Notes: a model not told the origin generated them from the sequence alone. A DNA stretch of 64,000 bases from G963667975 sp963677395 (GCA_963677395.2 OY781965.2:1612001-1676000); one strand, 5' to 3'; counted from the stretch's first letter, positions 36,254-45,870 are shown. Made by a program: numbers and translations.

Positions 36254-36277
36254 AAAAACTGAAATTTTGCAGTTTTT
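36254..36277. promoter_or_regulatory. Palindrome, candidate operator
   Basis: AAAAACTG (36254-36261) is mirrored by CAGTTTTT (36270-36277) with an AT-rich centre. It lies 24 bases before the regulator ATG, in the intergenic region shared with the divergent cofactor operon. It may be bound by the regulator; binding is not demonstrated. Confidence 0.4.
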
Positions 36278-36300
36278 TATATTCAGAATTATAGAAAACA

Positions 36301-37002
36301 ATGAACCAGGAACCTAATAAAATGCCTTCTGACTGCAGTTTTTGCCTTTTTAAGATGGTTGTACGACAATATTTGTCGGAGGATGATTTCACACAACTCT
36401 ACCAAAATACGCTTCAACTCAGGTTTAAAAAGGGAGAGCACATCTTAAAACAAGGAAATATATTTACCCATATTATTTTTTTGAAAAGTGGACGTGTTAA
36501 GTTTAACTTTGAAGACGAAACAGGTCGTAATTTAGTGCTAACAGTTGTTAATTCGCCCAATTTACTGGGTGGTGCAAATATGTTTAACGAAGATTTGAAC
36601 TTGTTTTCGATTACAGCAATTGAAGATTGTGAAGTTTGTTTAATTGATATCAATGTGTTGAAACGCCTGGTAATGCAAAATGCAGGATTGGCAATCAAGC
36701 TACTCGAATTTGTAACCACAATGTTTAAGGATTCTATCCTGAATTTTGTGAGTCTGGCTCACAAACATGTTAATGGACGGATTGCTGATATTCTGATTTA
36801 CCTATCCGGAAAAATTTACAAAAGCGACTGTTTTACAATCACTCTTTCGCGTAAAGAACTTGCTGAATATGCCGGATGTTCGCAGGAAAACATAATTCAT
36901 ACGCTGTCGCGATTCGATAAAGAAGGAATTATATCGCTCAAAGCAAAAAAAATTGAAATTCTGGATTGGCACAAATTAAACGAAATAAGCAGGAAAGGAT
37001 AA
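36301..37002 (+). CDS. Crp/Fnr family regulator with Cys ligands
   Basis: A 233-aa regulator: cyclic-nucleotide-type beta-roll (25-140), long helix, C-terminal winged helix with LSRKELAEYAGCSQENIIHTLSRFDKEGII as recognition helix region. An N-terminal Cys pair DCSFC (12, 15) and Cys113 in EVCLID correspond in position to Cys20, Cys23 and Cys122 of E. coli FNR; a counterpart of Cys29 is missing, but Cys110 lies close by. It may therefore sense oxygen or redox state through an Fe-S cluster. The divergent cofactor operon is the obvious target. Confidence 0.88.
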   Translation: MNQEPNKMPSDCSFCLFKMVVRQYLSEDDFTQLYQNTLQLRFKKGEHILKQGNIFTHIIFLKSGRVKFNFEDETGRNLVLTVVNSPNLLGGANMFNEDLNLFSITAIEDCEVCLIDINVLKRLVMQNAGLAIKLLEFVTTMFKDSILNFVSLAHKHVNGRIADILIYLSGKIYKSDCFTITLSRKELAEYAGCSQENIIHTLSRFDKEGIISLKAKKIEILDWHKLNEISRKG

Positions 37003-37055
37003 ATGAAGTTGCAGATACCATACACTGAACCTTATACTTTACACCCTTTTTCTCA

Positions 37056-37757
37056 TTAAAACTCTATCTTTTTCATTTTGCGCATTACGCGAAGAATTGC
37101 CCTTTGCTTTTTTGTAACATAAGGTGAAGGTTTAACCGGACTGAATTTTCGTGGACCCGGAACACAGGCAGCGATGAGAGCGGCTTCCTCTCTTGTTAGT
37201 TTTGAAGCAGGTTTATGAAAATAGGTTTGTGCAGCCATTTCTGCTCCGTAAATACCATCTCCCATTTCAATTATATTGAGATAAACTTCCATAATACGTT
37301 TTTTACTCCATCCTGCCTCAATTAATATGGTAAAATAAGCCTCAATGCCTTTACGTAGATAAGAACGAGAGGGCCAACAGAAAACATTCTTCGCAGTTTG
37401 TTGCGTTATAGTACTTGCACCACGAAGTTTCCGTCCTTTCTCATTCATTTTCTGTGCTTTACCGATTGCCTCAAAGTCAAAGCCATAATGTGTCATAAAT
37501 TTATTGTCTTCGGAGGCAATCAATGCATTGATAAGATTGGGAGAAATCTCCTCGATAGAAATCCATTCTTTTTCCATCTTTGATTCTTTTCCATCAGCTT
37601 TTTGCTGGAACGTACGGATTACCATTAAAGGTGTGAGCGGAATATTTACAAAACGGAAAAACATTACCAATATCACGCTGAAAATAAATAATATAATTGC
37701 TGTACGAATAAAAAAACGTTTTACGTTTTGCCAGAAACCTGTTTTAGAAGATGCCAT
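37056..37757 (-). CDS. mtgA: Monofunctional peptidoglycan glycosyltransferase MtgA
   Basis: A 233-aa monofunctional glycosyltransferase of family GT51 that polymerises lipid II into glycan strands. A single N-terminal membrane helix (about 12-35) is followed by the GT51 motifs SEDNKFMTHYGFD (catalytic Glu), RGASTITQQTAKNVF and KKRIMEVYLN. Length fits MtgA, with no transpeptidase domain. The 41-bp repeat array lies upstream. A TACTTTTG-like -7 box lies on the minus strand at 37783-37776, 18 bases before the ATG. Confidence 0.95.
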   Translation of the reverse strand: MASSKTGFWQNVKRFFIRTAIILFIFSVILVMFFRFVNIPLTPLMVIRTFQQKADGKESKMEKEWISIEEISPNLINALIASEDNKFMTHYGFDFEAIGKAQKMNEKGRKLRGASTITQQTAKNVFCWPSRSYLRKGIEAYFTILIEAGWSKKRIMEVYLNIIEMGDGIYGAEMAAQTYFHKPASKLTREEAALIAACVPGPRKFSPVKPSPYVTKKQRAILRVMRKMKKIEF

Positions 37758-37918
37758 ATCAGATTAAAATATCTGCAAAAGTACAAAAGGGAATGAGAAT
37801 GATAAGGAAAAACCAGAGATGATTTCATTTTGGCATTTTTTTATTTTAAACCCCTCTATATCTATTTGAGAGGGGGATTCAAAAACAAAAAAATAAGGTT
37901 TACACAGTTTTTTGGTAA

Positions 37919-38411
37919 TGATTATTTTTGACATAAGGGAAAATAAAGTTTTTCCTCAATGATTATTTTTGACATAAGGGAAAATAAAGTTTTCCTTCAA
38001 TGATTTTTTTTGACATAAGGGAAAATAAAGTTTTTCCTCTATGATTATTTTTGACATAAGAGAAAATAAAGTTTTTCCTCAATGATTATTTTTGACATAA
38101 GGGAAAATAAAGTTTTCCTTCAATGTTTTTTTTTGACATAGAGGGAAAAAAAGTTTTCCTCGTATGTTTCGCAGTGGCATATACAGTAAAAAAAGTTTTT
38201 CCTTAATGTTTTTTTTTGACATAAGGGAAAATAAAGTTTTTCCTCAATGATTATTTTTGACATAAGGGAAAATAAAGTTTTTCCTCAATGATTATTTTTG
38301 ACATAAGGGAAAATAAAGTTTTCCTTCAATGTTTTTTTTTGACATAGTGGTAAAAAAGGTTTTCTTGTATGTTTCACAGAAACATATACAGTAAAAAAAG
38401 TTTTCTATCAA
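37919..38411. repeat. 41-bp tandem repeat array with duplicated five-unit block
   Basis: Twelve head-to-tail units of 40-42 bases (37919-38411). The common unit starts TGATTATTTTTGACATAAGG and carries a small inverted repeat (GGGAAAA...TTTTTCC). Variants differ in order: the five units in 38001-38206 recur as 38207-38411, including a divergent unit (TGTTTC.CAG..CATATACAG). There are no spacers, so it is not CRISPR. It fills the divergent gap between mtgA and the next gene. AT content is very high. Function is not known. Confidence 0.9.
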
Positions 38412-38568
38412 TGATTTATATGTATAGGGTAATAAAAGATAATTACTTAATTGTGATATAAAAATAGTGTTACTGCGAAATAATAATATAGTATATGCGT
38501 TTTTTGCATTATAATATTCTATATTTGCATTAATCAATCTGAGTTGTAGAATTTTAAAATTTCCATTT

Positions 38569-39543
38569 ATGAGAAGCGAAAACAGTTATTTCGAAAACCC
38601 TTATGAAAAAGGACATTTCAGTAGGGAAAGTTTTAGAAAGTATGTTGATAATCATCTTTACATACTTCAGCAGGCAAAAGCTAAAGGAGAACCTGTTGGC
38701 GATATTATTGATGACACCAAACCCCTGCTGGAGGAATATACTCTTGCAGTAAAGCAGATTCATTCGGGGAAAGCTACGCGCACCGCCCGTACTTTTACCG
38801 TAGATCAATGCATAGAAAAGTTTAAAAAACTTGTAGCCCAGCGTGAAGGATTAATTCGTAGTAAATTCGGGAAAAGCTCGGAGGCTTATCTGGAGTTTTT
38901 TCCAAAAGGACTCAAACAATTCTCGTCAGTTACCAAGAAAAACATTGATGACCTTTTTGATCAGGTAATTAAAGGAAGTAATACCTATAAGCCAGAGCTT
39001 GGTCCGGAACTGGAACAAGAATTTACCGATTGTTACCATACATATAAAGTAGCCCTTGATAGTCAGGAAGGTAAAAAAGGAGATGTTAATATTTCGGTAA
39101 AAGATATTGAAATTATTTCTTCCAGGCTAAAACGTCAGCTTGCATTAAATATTCACAAGCTTGCAATCCTTTATATTGACAATCCTGGCTATGCAAAAAC
39201 ATTCTTTATCAATAGTTTGCTGGGTGCTAAATCGAAATCAAAGCAAACTGGCGTTACATCCAACACCTACACCGTAACAATCCCGGCAAATGCTACCAAA
39301 GAAGCCGGATTTGCCTTTTCGGTTGACAAAACCATGCTTTTCAGCAATGTAGGTTCCGAGGCAGTTTTGGTATATGGTGCTGCAACTGTTGACGCTCCGC
39401 TAAGCCCTACTGCTATCGAATTACTATCGGGCGAAGAAAAAGAAATTACTGCTACCCAACTGGGAGCTCCGGCAAACCGCTTTATCCTGATGATGAATAA
39501 GAGCGTGGCAGCCGAAGCAGAAGTAGAAATTCTGTTTGTGTAG
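38569..39543 (+). CDS. Unrecognised 324-aa protein beside the repeat array
   Basis: I do not recognise the family. Residues 1-225 look helical, with no signal peptide and many charged residues; residues 228-324 form a beta-rich domain that starts NTYTVTIPANATKEAGFAF and contains LFSNVGSEAVLVYG and PANRFILMMN. It is probably cytoplasmic. A TATATTTG-type -7 box lies at 38520-38527, about 40 bases before the ATG. It sits between the 41-bp array and a run of hairpins, with no operon partner. Confidence 0.7.
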   Translation: MRSENSYFENPYEKGHFSRESFRKYVDNHLYILQQAKAKGEPVGDIIDDTKPLLEEYTLAVKQIHSGKATRTARTFTVDQCIEKFKKLVAQREGLIRSKFGKSSEAYLEFFPKGLKQFSSVTKKNIDDLFDQVIKGSNTYKPELGPELEQEFTDCYHTYKVALDSQEGKKGDVNISVKDIEIISSRLKRQLALNIHKLAILYIDNPGYAKTFFINSLLGAKSKSKQTGVTSNTYTVTIPANATKEAGFAFSVDKTMLFSNVGSEAVLVYGAATVDAPLSPTAIELLSGEEKEITATQLGAPANRFILMMNKSVAAEAEVEILFV

Positions 39544-39590
39544 CCGGCAAAAGAACCCTTATAAACACCTAAGCATAATTCCAAGGGAAT

Positions 39591-39661
39591 AGAAACCGTC
39601 CAGTCTTTTTATGTTGAAATTCTATCACTCGAATAAAAATTAAAAGGGCTGACGGTTTTCT
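39591..39661 (+). repeat. Hairpin repeat, copy 1
   Basis: Arms GAAACCGTCCAG and GGCTGACGGTTTTC enclose an AT-rich loop of about 40 bases. A second copy with the same arms is at 39731-39803, 140 bases later. It may act as terminator of the 324-aa gene or be a remnant of a mobile palindrome. Confidence 0.5.
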
Positions 39662-39730
39662 ACCAATTCGCAAACAAATTATTAAACCTATCCCAAGCAC
39701 TTTTTTACACAATACAAAATACTTTAGAGA

Positions 39731-39803
39731 AGAGAAACCGTCCAGTCTGCAATGCTTTTTTTTAATACTTAATATTTATCATCTGGAAGGGCTGGCGGTT
39801 TTC
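39731..39803 (+). repeat. Hairpin repeat, copy 2
   Basis: Same arms as copy 1 (GAAACCGTCCAG / GGCTGGCGGTTTTC) with a different AT-rich loop. The change A to G in the 3' arm keeps pairing through a wobble. Tandem with copy 1 in the same orientation. Confidence 0.5.
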
Positions 39804-39941
39804 TTTTACAAACAAAATTCTGCTTGTACCAATCTTTAAAAACTACTACATTTACACCCGTAAACATTAAATCCTGCCTATGGAGCAATAAGAATCTAAA
39901 AAATATATAAATAGCGTTTGCTATTATTCTTGTTTACAAAA

Positions 39942-40034
39942 ACCGCCAATTTTTTAACCACCAGGAATAATAAGTAGAAACGCTCACGCTACGGCGTGGG
40001 CTTTACTTATTTGGCTGGTGGGGTGCTTGGCGGT
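39942..40034. repeat. Long near-palindrome of about 93 bases
   Basis: Nested arms: ACCGCCAA/TTGGCGGT, CCACCAG/CTGGTGG, AATAAGTA/TACTTATT and GCTCACGC/GCGTGGGC around a three-base loop. The outer arms end at 39942 and 40034. This could be a structured RNA, a mobile palindromic element or a cruciform. It does not resemble a simple terminator because no T-run follows. Confidence 0.55.
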
Positions 40035-40471
40035 ACCTTGTGAACAGATATAGTAAAAGTCACACGCCTTTTTTATTGGCGGGTGACAATTATACAACCC
40101 CCATTGCCATGAAACAGACCTGCATGTTCAGAAATAATCCTTCAAAAGGGAAAAACCACAACTCACAGTTGCAAAATACAACCAATAACTCTTTGTTTAC
40201 GGTTCATTCAACACGATATTTGTATAAGTCTTTGTCTTAATGTTCACCAAACAGCCTGTTGTGCTATGAATAAAATTATTAATCCCGGCATAGGACAAAA
40301 GAATCTCCGCAGCCCGCCATTTACGTGAAAAAGAAGTTTGAAGATAGAATTAAGAAGACGGAAATGACTGATAAGTACCTTTTCAATCTCCTCAAGCTCT
40401 TCAATCCCCTTCGTTCAAAATACCAAAGACTACTTCCCCATTCAATTTATTAACCTATAATCTTTATCATT

Positions 40472-43400
40472 ATGAAGAAGTATTTATTCATTCTCGTTAG
40501 CATTTTCATGCTGCTGGGCATTTCCGGCTATAGCCAGGATAACCCCAGGCGTTCCGATGGAGGAGCATGGCTCTACGGAACTTACTCCCCCAAAGCCAAC
40601 TTTTTCGATTTGCACAAACTTGGTCTGGACTACTTTAAAGTTTACAAAGATTCCGATAATACCTACGAACTCTATAACCGCTTTAAGGTTTGGAGTGATA
40701 TTTTTGGTTCACGCTCCATTTGGGCAGATAGCCCGCAGGATGGTATGGCAGGAGTTTACAAGGAAACTGCCGATCTGAACGCCGCCGCGATTACGCTTCC
40801 CCCAAGTCATCCGTATTCCGACTGGAAACTCAAAGGAGCCGATACCTCCGATGTACAAAACCTTGGAGTGGTAACTTCCATCTGGCAAGACCCTGCATAC
40901 GTCGATAGTATAATTATCGGTACTGAAGCTTCCGGTATCTGGAAGTATAATCCCTCTGTCAAAACATGGAAAAATATTTCCGACACCTACACCGGGGCTC
41001 TCACGGGCTTTGGGGTAAGCAGCGTGGACAGAAACGGGACGAAAATTCTTGCCGGATCGTTTAATCCTTCCATGGATTTGTTTTTAGGTAATGGAATAGG
41101 ATTGTTGTTTTCGCCGGATAATGGTGCAAACTGGAATCAGCTTTTACCGGCGTATATGACCAACAATAGTTTTCTTACCAACGATATAATCTGGAAAGCG
41201 AAGTACAACAGTGTTCACCCGGGCGTTTTCGCATGGTTCTTTTGTTTGGGTGATACAATTTACAATATCAATCCTTCTAACCCCAATTTCTTTAATCTAA
41301 GCTTCAAAATTTCCGTTCCCCACCCGAACGATCATGGCTGGATGGAAAGCCGTATCCGTGATTTCGAGTTATCCGATTCGCTATGGAGCAACGCTACCTC
41401 AAAAGATTACCAGATGCTTTGTTTTTCAACGGATGGATTTTACCGGGAAAACATCCGGCAAAATGCCGAGCTCTTTTATACATGTGGTAACTTTTTTACA
41501 CACTTTATGACGACTCCTCATCAAATAATCTTACCCTACGACTCCGTGAATAATTTTATTGAATACATCTCCATCGATCAATATACCACGATCAATCCCG
41601 ATAATATTTTCTACGTGGTATATCGGGAAGTATCTAAAACTGATCCCACGGTAAGCTGGATTCACATTGGTGTTTTGAAAAAAAATGCACAGTATGTATC
41701 ATATTTAACCCCGCTTTATTACCACGAATACTATACCGCCCCGATTACAAACAATTTCAACTCAGTTTTTGGAGGGTTTGGCTACCGCTACAATGCTTTT
41801 GAAACGTATAACTATGGCGGGAATATCAAATTCGCCATTGGCGGGTATTACCTCACGCTGGTTGATTATAGTGCAGCTACAGATGCCACGGGCACGGTTC
41901 AGTTGGTAAAACCTAATATAACTCCTTACACCGAAAGCGATACGTATAATAAACAATGCCATTATGGCATCAGGGATTTAAGTATTCAGTATGACCCGTA
42001 TTCGTCGCACGTTGCAAACGAAGGAGGTATTTCCTGTTTTATTTTCAGGGGAAGTGTTCCCAAATTTACAAACATAAATTACAAAGGACTTGCCATTGCA
42101 CAGGTAAAAAACCTCAGCAGCAGTAAAAACTCCGCAACCAATGTACTGGTACATAGTTCCTATCGTAACGGTTACTGGTCAAAAGCCTGCGATTACCCCT
42201 GGCATTCCACTGCATATATGGACGGGGGATCTTCCAAAGTGATAGATGAGCAGTTGGACTACAATTCATACACGCAGGGCTTTTTTAATGCGCCCACCAA
42301 CTATTTCGGGATTGCCAACAACGAATTTTTTGATAACCCGACACAAGGCTATTACCCCGACCAGTTATATTTTTCGAGCAATGCCTGGTTATATGATATC
42401 GGGTATTGTGCTACTCCAACAAAAACGGCAATTCCAACTACCAACTTTGCCGACCCGTGGTGGTTACAACCCTGCACATACGCAGCACCCTTAGCCATCT
42501 GCCCCAATACGGCAAACCTTTTTTACCTGGCACATCATGATATTTACCAGACAAATAATTTAGATGGTCCTCTGTGGCAACAAACCTCCGACACCACCTA
42601 TGGTTATCCAAAACTAAGCCACTGGGCATGGAGTTTGCAGGCACTGGAATTTGCCCCTTCGAGTAAAGATACGATGTTTGCCATATTCCCGACACGCACC
42701 GGAGGCAGAAATGAAGCCGGACAGGGAAATAATTATCCGGCAGGACATAAAATATACCGTGGCGTACAAATCAATAATATCTGGCACTGGACAGACCTTA
42801 CCACCGACTCACTGCCCTATATCCTTCAAGATAGAGGACTTACCGATATTGCCGTAAATCCCGATAACTCCAAAGAACTCTGGGTTACCCTCGACCAATA
42901 TTCCGGTCACATCATGGGGGAATACCGGGTAATGCACACCACCAACGGAGGACTGACGTGGAATGATTTTTCTACAGGACTTTCCTGTGTTCCGGTAAAC
43001 AGTATTGTACTGAATAAAGAGAGTAACCTGCACGATTTGTACGTGGCAAACGATATGGGCGTATTTTATCGCAATGATACCATGAACAGTTGGAAACCAT
43101 ATATGAAGAATATGCCCCGCTGCATGGTAATGGATTTAGAAATTAATTATGAACGCATGGAGCTTTACGCCGGAACCTGGGGACGCAGTGTATGGGTTTC
43201 GCCCATCCCCTGTTACAGCCAGATGCCGCAGGATATTACCGTGAGTTCGAGCCAGACATGGAACACTCCGGTTTACAATAGCGGGAATATAACCATCAAC
43301 AGTGGTGTAACTCTTACCATCAGCACCACCGTTGAGATGGGAATCGGTAAAGAGATCAGGGTAAAACCCGGAGCAAAGCTATACCTTGTAAATGCTACGG

Positions 43401-45862
43401 TGACCAACTCATGCAAACGTTACTGGAAAGGAATCGTGGTTGAAGGCAACCATGTCATGAATATTTTTACCAATGGTCAGCATGGAAAGTTATATACAAT
43501 GAACAGTACTATTTCCAACGCTTTGGTTGCCGTGCAAACCCAAAGCATTAACACGTATTTTTCGACAAACTATGGTGGCGGCGAACTCTCCTGCCATAAC
43601 ACGACTTTCAAAAACAACCGCCTCTCGATACACATGCGCCCGTTTATGTGCGCTAACCCTGTAACGTATAACCCGTACATCGACCTGAGCATTTTTTCCA
43701 ATTGTAATTTTATTTATGATGGAAATTATTTGCTCGATTCCACCTTCAAAGGTTTCGTGTTTATCGACAGCGTGAACTATCCTAAATTCAACGGGTGTAA
43801 TTTTAAGAACATAAACACCGGTTGTAAGAATGCTATTCCCGAAAGAAAAGGGTTCGGGATAAAAGCAAACAATTCAACATTTGTTGCTCAGGCTACTTAT
43901 TCAGGGGCTTACCCGGGCAATGTTGGAACGGTTACCCATACAGTTTTCCAGAATCTGGAGTATGGTATTCGCTCTGTTGGGCCTGTGACTGGTCGTTTGC
44001 AGGAGACCAAGATAGACAACTGCGTGTTTAGCGACAATACTCACGGAGCTTATTGTTTTTACAACTCCAGGATAACGGTACTCAGCAATGATTTTACCAT
44101 CCCAAAACGCGACACCACCATGAATGCCGACAGTTCAGGGCAGCCTTACGGGCTCTATCTGGAAAGATGCGAATTTTTTAAAATAGAACATAACGGGCTG
44201 CATCTTAATACAGATGCAGACTCCGGTTACATAGGAATGCTTATTGTTAATTGCGGAAGAACACCCAAGCTGATTTACAACAATGATTTCCGCTTATTGA
44301 ATTACGGAGTTATTGCCATAGGCGATAACGGCTACCGAAACCCGTTAACATGCTTTGTGATCGAGGGAGTAAAAATCAAGTGTAACGATTTTCAGCATTG
44401 TGGTTTCGATGTCGGGGTAGATACCATTGGTACAAACGATCCTTTGCTGGAAGGTATTTCTATTTACCAGGGCGAACTTTCAAGTTCTCCTGTACCGGAT
44501 AGTATCATGCGCAAAACTGCCAATAACCGTTTCTCTCATGCCGGGAATCTGGGGGTGAGTGATTTATACAATATTGCAAACCCGTTTACCTATTATTACT
44601 ATGATGAATACCCCCAGGAGCCTGTTTACTATTCAATGAATACAGTATATCCTCAAGGTATTGGAGGATTTGGTCCATTTGACAAAACCAAAGCCTGTCC
44701 GCCGATGTATGCTTTATATATTTCGGACAGCCCGGTTGTACAGGGCGATTTTGCAAAGCTGGACTCAATTTGTGATCTCTCGAACGGTCAGAAACTATTG
44801 TATCAAATCTATCTGGATGGCGGGGAATCAGGGGTGCTGAAAAATGAAATCAGCTCCTGTTTCCCATGGGAATCCTACATCATGTTCGATAAACTGATGG
44901 CAATATCCCCTTATTTGTCCGAAGAATCAATGATCGAAGCAGTTGTAAATGAAGCCGCATTTCCTCCGGCAATGATTCGTTTACTGATGCTGGCAAACCC
45001 GCAATGTTTGCACTCTGACCAGGTATGGGGCGCCATCTATTACAAACGAGCAACTCCGCTGCCCGAAAGCATTATTCAGGAACTGCTCAATGCACCGGAA
45101 AATTATTCACCGCTGGAACAAATGCGTACCGAAATATCGTGGACTCAGTTACAAAAGTATGCAGCCTTCGAAGAAATTATTTCCCGCTTTTCCAACGAAC
45201 CTCAGTCATGGATTTTGGATACACTGATTACCAAATGCAAACAACAAAAGGAATTTACCATGATTCCCCATATTGTAAATCTTTACCTGGGCAGTTCCCG
45301 CCTGGAAGAAGCCAGTGAGTTTATCAACGCTTCGCTCTCAGGATACAACCTTAATGCAGACGAGGAAAACCAGTGGCTGCAACTGAAAGCCTTTTATGAA
45401 ATTGCAATCAGTTCGGTAAATTCGGCTCCCAATGCTGAACAGACGGAGCAGTTACAAAACATGATGCAAAGTCAGTATGCCTCCGTTTCGGGCAGTGCGA
45501 AAGCCCTGTATGTTGCCTGCAATGGCAATTACCCGCTTACCGAAATCATTAAATTACCTGCCGGAGAACCTCAACCTAAATCGGTAAAAACCCGAAGGAT
45601 TAATTACGATGAACCGGACAAGCTCATTGTAAATCCAAATCCTGCTCATGACTTTATTAGCGTTGACTACAAACTGGAACCGGGTCAGGAAAAAGCGGTG
45701 CTTTGCATTGCCGATATTACCGGGCGTAAACTATCCTGCAAAACCGTGGGTAAACAAGGTCCGGTTTTGATGGAGCTAAAAGGACTGGTAAAGGGGTTCT
45801 ATATCTGCACTCTCGAATCCAATGATTCTATTCTTAAAAGTGTTAAATTCTCAGTCTATTAA
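40472..45862 (+). CDS. Giant secreted T9SS protein (1796 aa) with beta-propeller and beta-helix
   Basis: A signal peptide (1-21, ending GYSQ) is followed by a BNR/sialidase-like beta-propeller region (60-930; e.g. SPDNGANWNQLLP, TTNGGLTWNDFSTGL and AGTWGRSVWVSP), a right-handed beta-helix-like stretch (about 930-1330), a helical region (about 1380-1690) and a T9SS type A sorting domain in the last 77 residues (VNPNPAHDFISVDYKLE ... GFYICTLESN). It is exported and probably surface-anchored. Substrate or partner is unknown. No catalytic residues were identified. The region is somewhat GC-richer than its surroundings, possibly transferred. Start ATG at 40472. Confidence 0.82.
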   Translation: MKKYLFILVSIFMLLGISGYSQDNPRRSDGGAWLYGTYSPKANFFDLHKLGLDYFKVYKDSDNTYELYNRFKVWSDIFGSRSIWADSPQDGMAGVYKETADLNAAAITLPPSHPYSDWKLKGADTSDVQNLGVVTSIWQDPAYVDSIIIGTEASGIWKYNPSVKTWKNISDTYTGALTGFGVSSVDRNGTKILAGSFNPSMDLFLGNGIGLLFSPDNGANWNQLLPAYMTNNSFLTNDIIWKAKYNSVHPGVFAWFFCLGDTIYNINPSNPNFFNLSFKISVPHPNDHGWMESRIRDFELSDSLWSNATSKDYQMLCFSTDGFYRENIRQNAELFYTCGNFFTHFMTTPHQIILPYDSVNNFIEYISIDQYTTINPDNIFYVVYREVSKTDPTVSWIHIGVLKKNAQYVSYLTPLYYHEYYTAPITNNFNSVFGGFGYRYNAFETYNYGGNIKFAIGGYYLTLVDYSAATDATGTVQLVKPNITPYTESDTYNKQCHYGIRDLSIQYDPYSSHVANEGGISCFIFRGSVPKFTNINYKGLAIAQVKNLSSSKNSATNVLVHSSYRNGYWSKACDYPWHSTAYMDGGSSKVIDEQLDYNSYTQGFFNAPTNYFGIANNEFFDNPTQGYYPDQLYFSSNAWLYDIGYCATPTKTAIPTTNFADPWWLQPCTYAAPLAICPNTANLFYLAHHDIYQTNNLDGPLWQQTSDTTYGYPKLSHWAWSLQALEFAPSSKDTMFAIFPTRTGGRNEAGQGNNYPAGHKIYRGVQINNIWHWTDLTTDSLPYILQDRGLTDIAVNPDNSKELWVTLDQYSGHIMGEYRVMHTTNGGLTWNDFSTGLSCVPVNSIVLNKESNLHDLYVANDMGVFYRNDTMNSWKPYMKNMPRCMVMDLEINYERMELYAGTWGRSVWVSPIPCYSQMPQDITVSSSQTWNTPVYNSGNITINSGVTLTISTTVEMGIGKEIRVKPGAKLYLVNATVTNSCKRYWKGIVVEGNHVMNIFTNGQHGKLYTMNSTISNALVAVQTQSINTYFSTNYGGGELSCHNTTFKNNRLSIHMRPFMCANPVTYNPYIDLSIFSNCNFIYDGNYLLDSTFKGFVFIDSVNYPKFNGCNFKNINTGCKNAIPERKGFGIKANNSTFVAQATYSGAYPGNVGTVTHTVFQNLEYGIRSVGPVTGRLQETKIDNCVFSDNTHGAYCFYNSRITVLSNDFTIPKRDTTMNADSSGQPYGLYLERCEFFKIEHNGLHLNTDADSGYIGMLIVNCGRTPKLIYNNDFRLLNYGVIAIGDNGYRNPLTCFVIEGVKIKCNDFQHCGFDVGVDTIGTNDPLLEGISIYQGELSSSPVPDSIMRKTANNRFSHAGNLGVSDLYNIANPFTYYYYDEYPQEPVYYSMNTVYPQGIGGFGPFDKTKACPPMYALYISDSPVVQGDFAKLDSICDLSNGQKLLYQIYLDGGESGVLKNEISSCFPWESYIMFDKLMAISPYLSEESMIEAVVNEAAFPPAMIRLLMLANPQCLHSDQVWGAIYYKRATPLPESIIQELLNAPENYSPLEQMRTEISWTQLQKYAAFEEIISRFSNEPQSWILDTLITKCKQQKEFTMIPHIVNLYLGSSRLEEASEFINASLSGYNLNADEENQWLQLKAFYEIAISSVNSAPNAEQTEQLQNMMQSQYASVSGSAKALYVACNGNYPLTEIIKLPAGEPQPKSVKTRRINYDEPDKLIVNPNPAHDFISVDYKLEPGQEKAVLCIADITGRKLSCKTVGKQGPVLMELKGLVKGFYICTLESNDSILKSVKFSVY

Positions 45863-45870
45863 CCAAACCA

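Larger units (their letters stand above)
39544..40471. other. Non-coding stretch with hairpins
   Basis: It holds two similar hairpins (39591-39661 and 39731-39803), a long near-palindrome (39942-40034), and open frames without recognisable features. A 66-codon frame at 40040-40240 is Asn/Thr/Ser rich and not convincing. No promoter of the TTTG/TAnnTTTG type was found directly before the next gene. Confidence 0.5.

Noticed and set aside
37919..38411. CRISPR array
   Set aside because: Units are contiguous, 40-42 bases, with no unique spacers and no cas genes nearby.
37919..38411. TTGACA in the repeats as sigma-70 promoters
   Set aside because: Bacteroidetes promoters use TTTG/TAnnTTTG; no -7 box at the right distance in the units.
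40040..40240. 66-codon open frame after the long palindrome
   Set aside because: Asn/Thr/Ser-rich composition, no family match and no ribosome binding signal.
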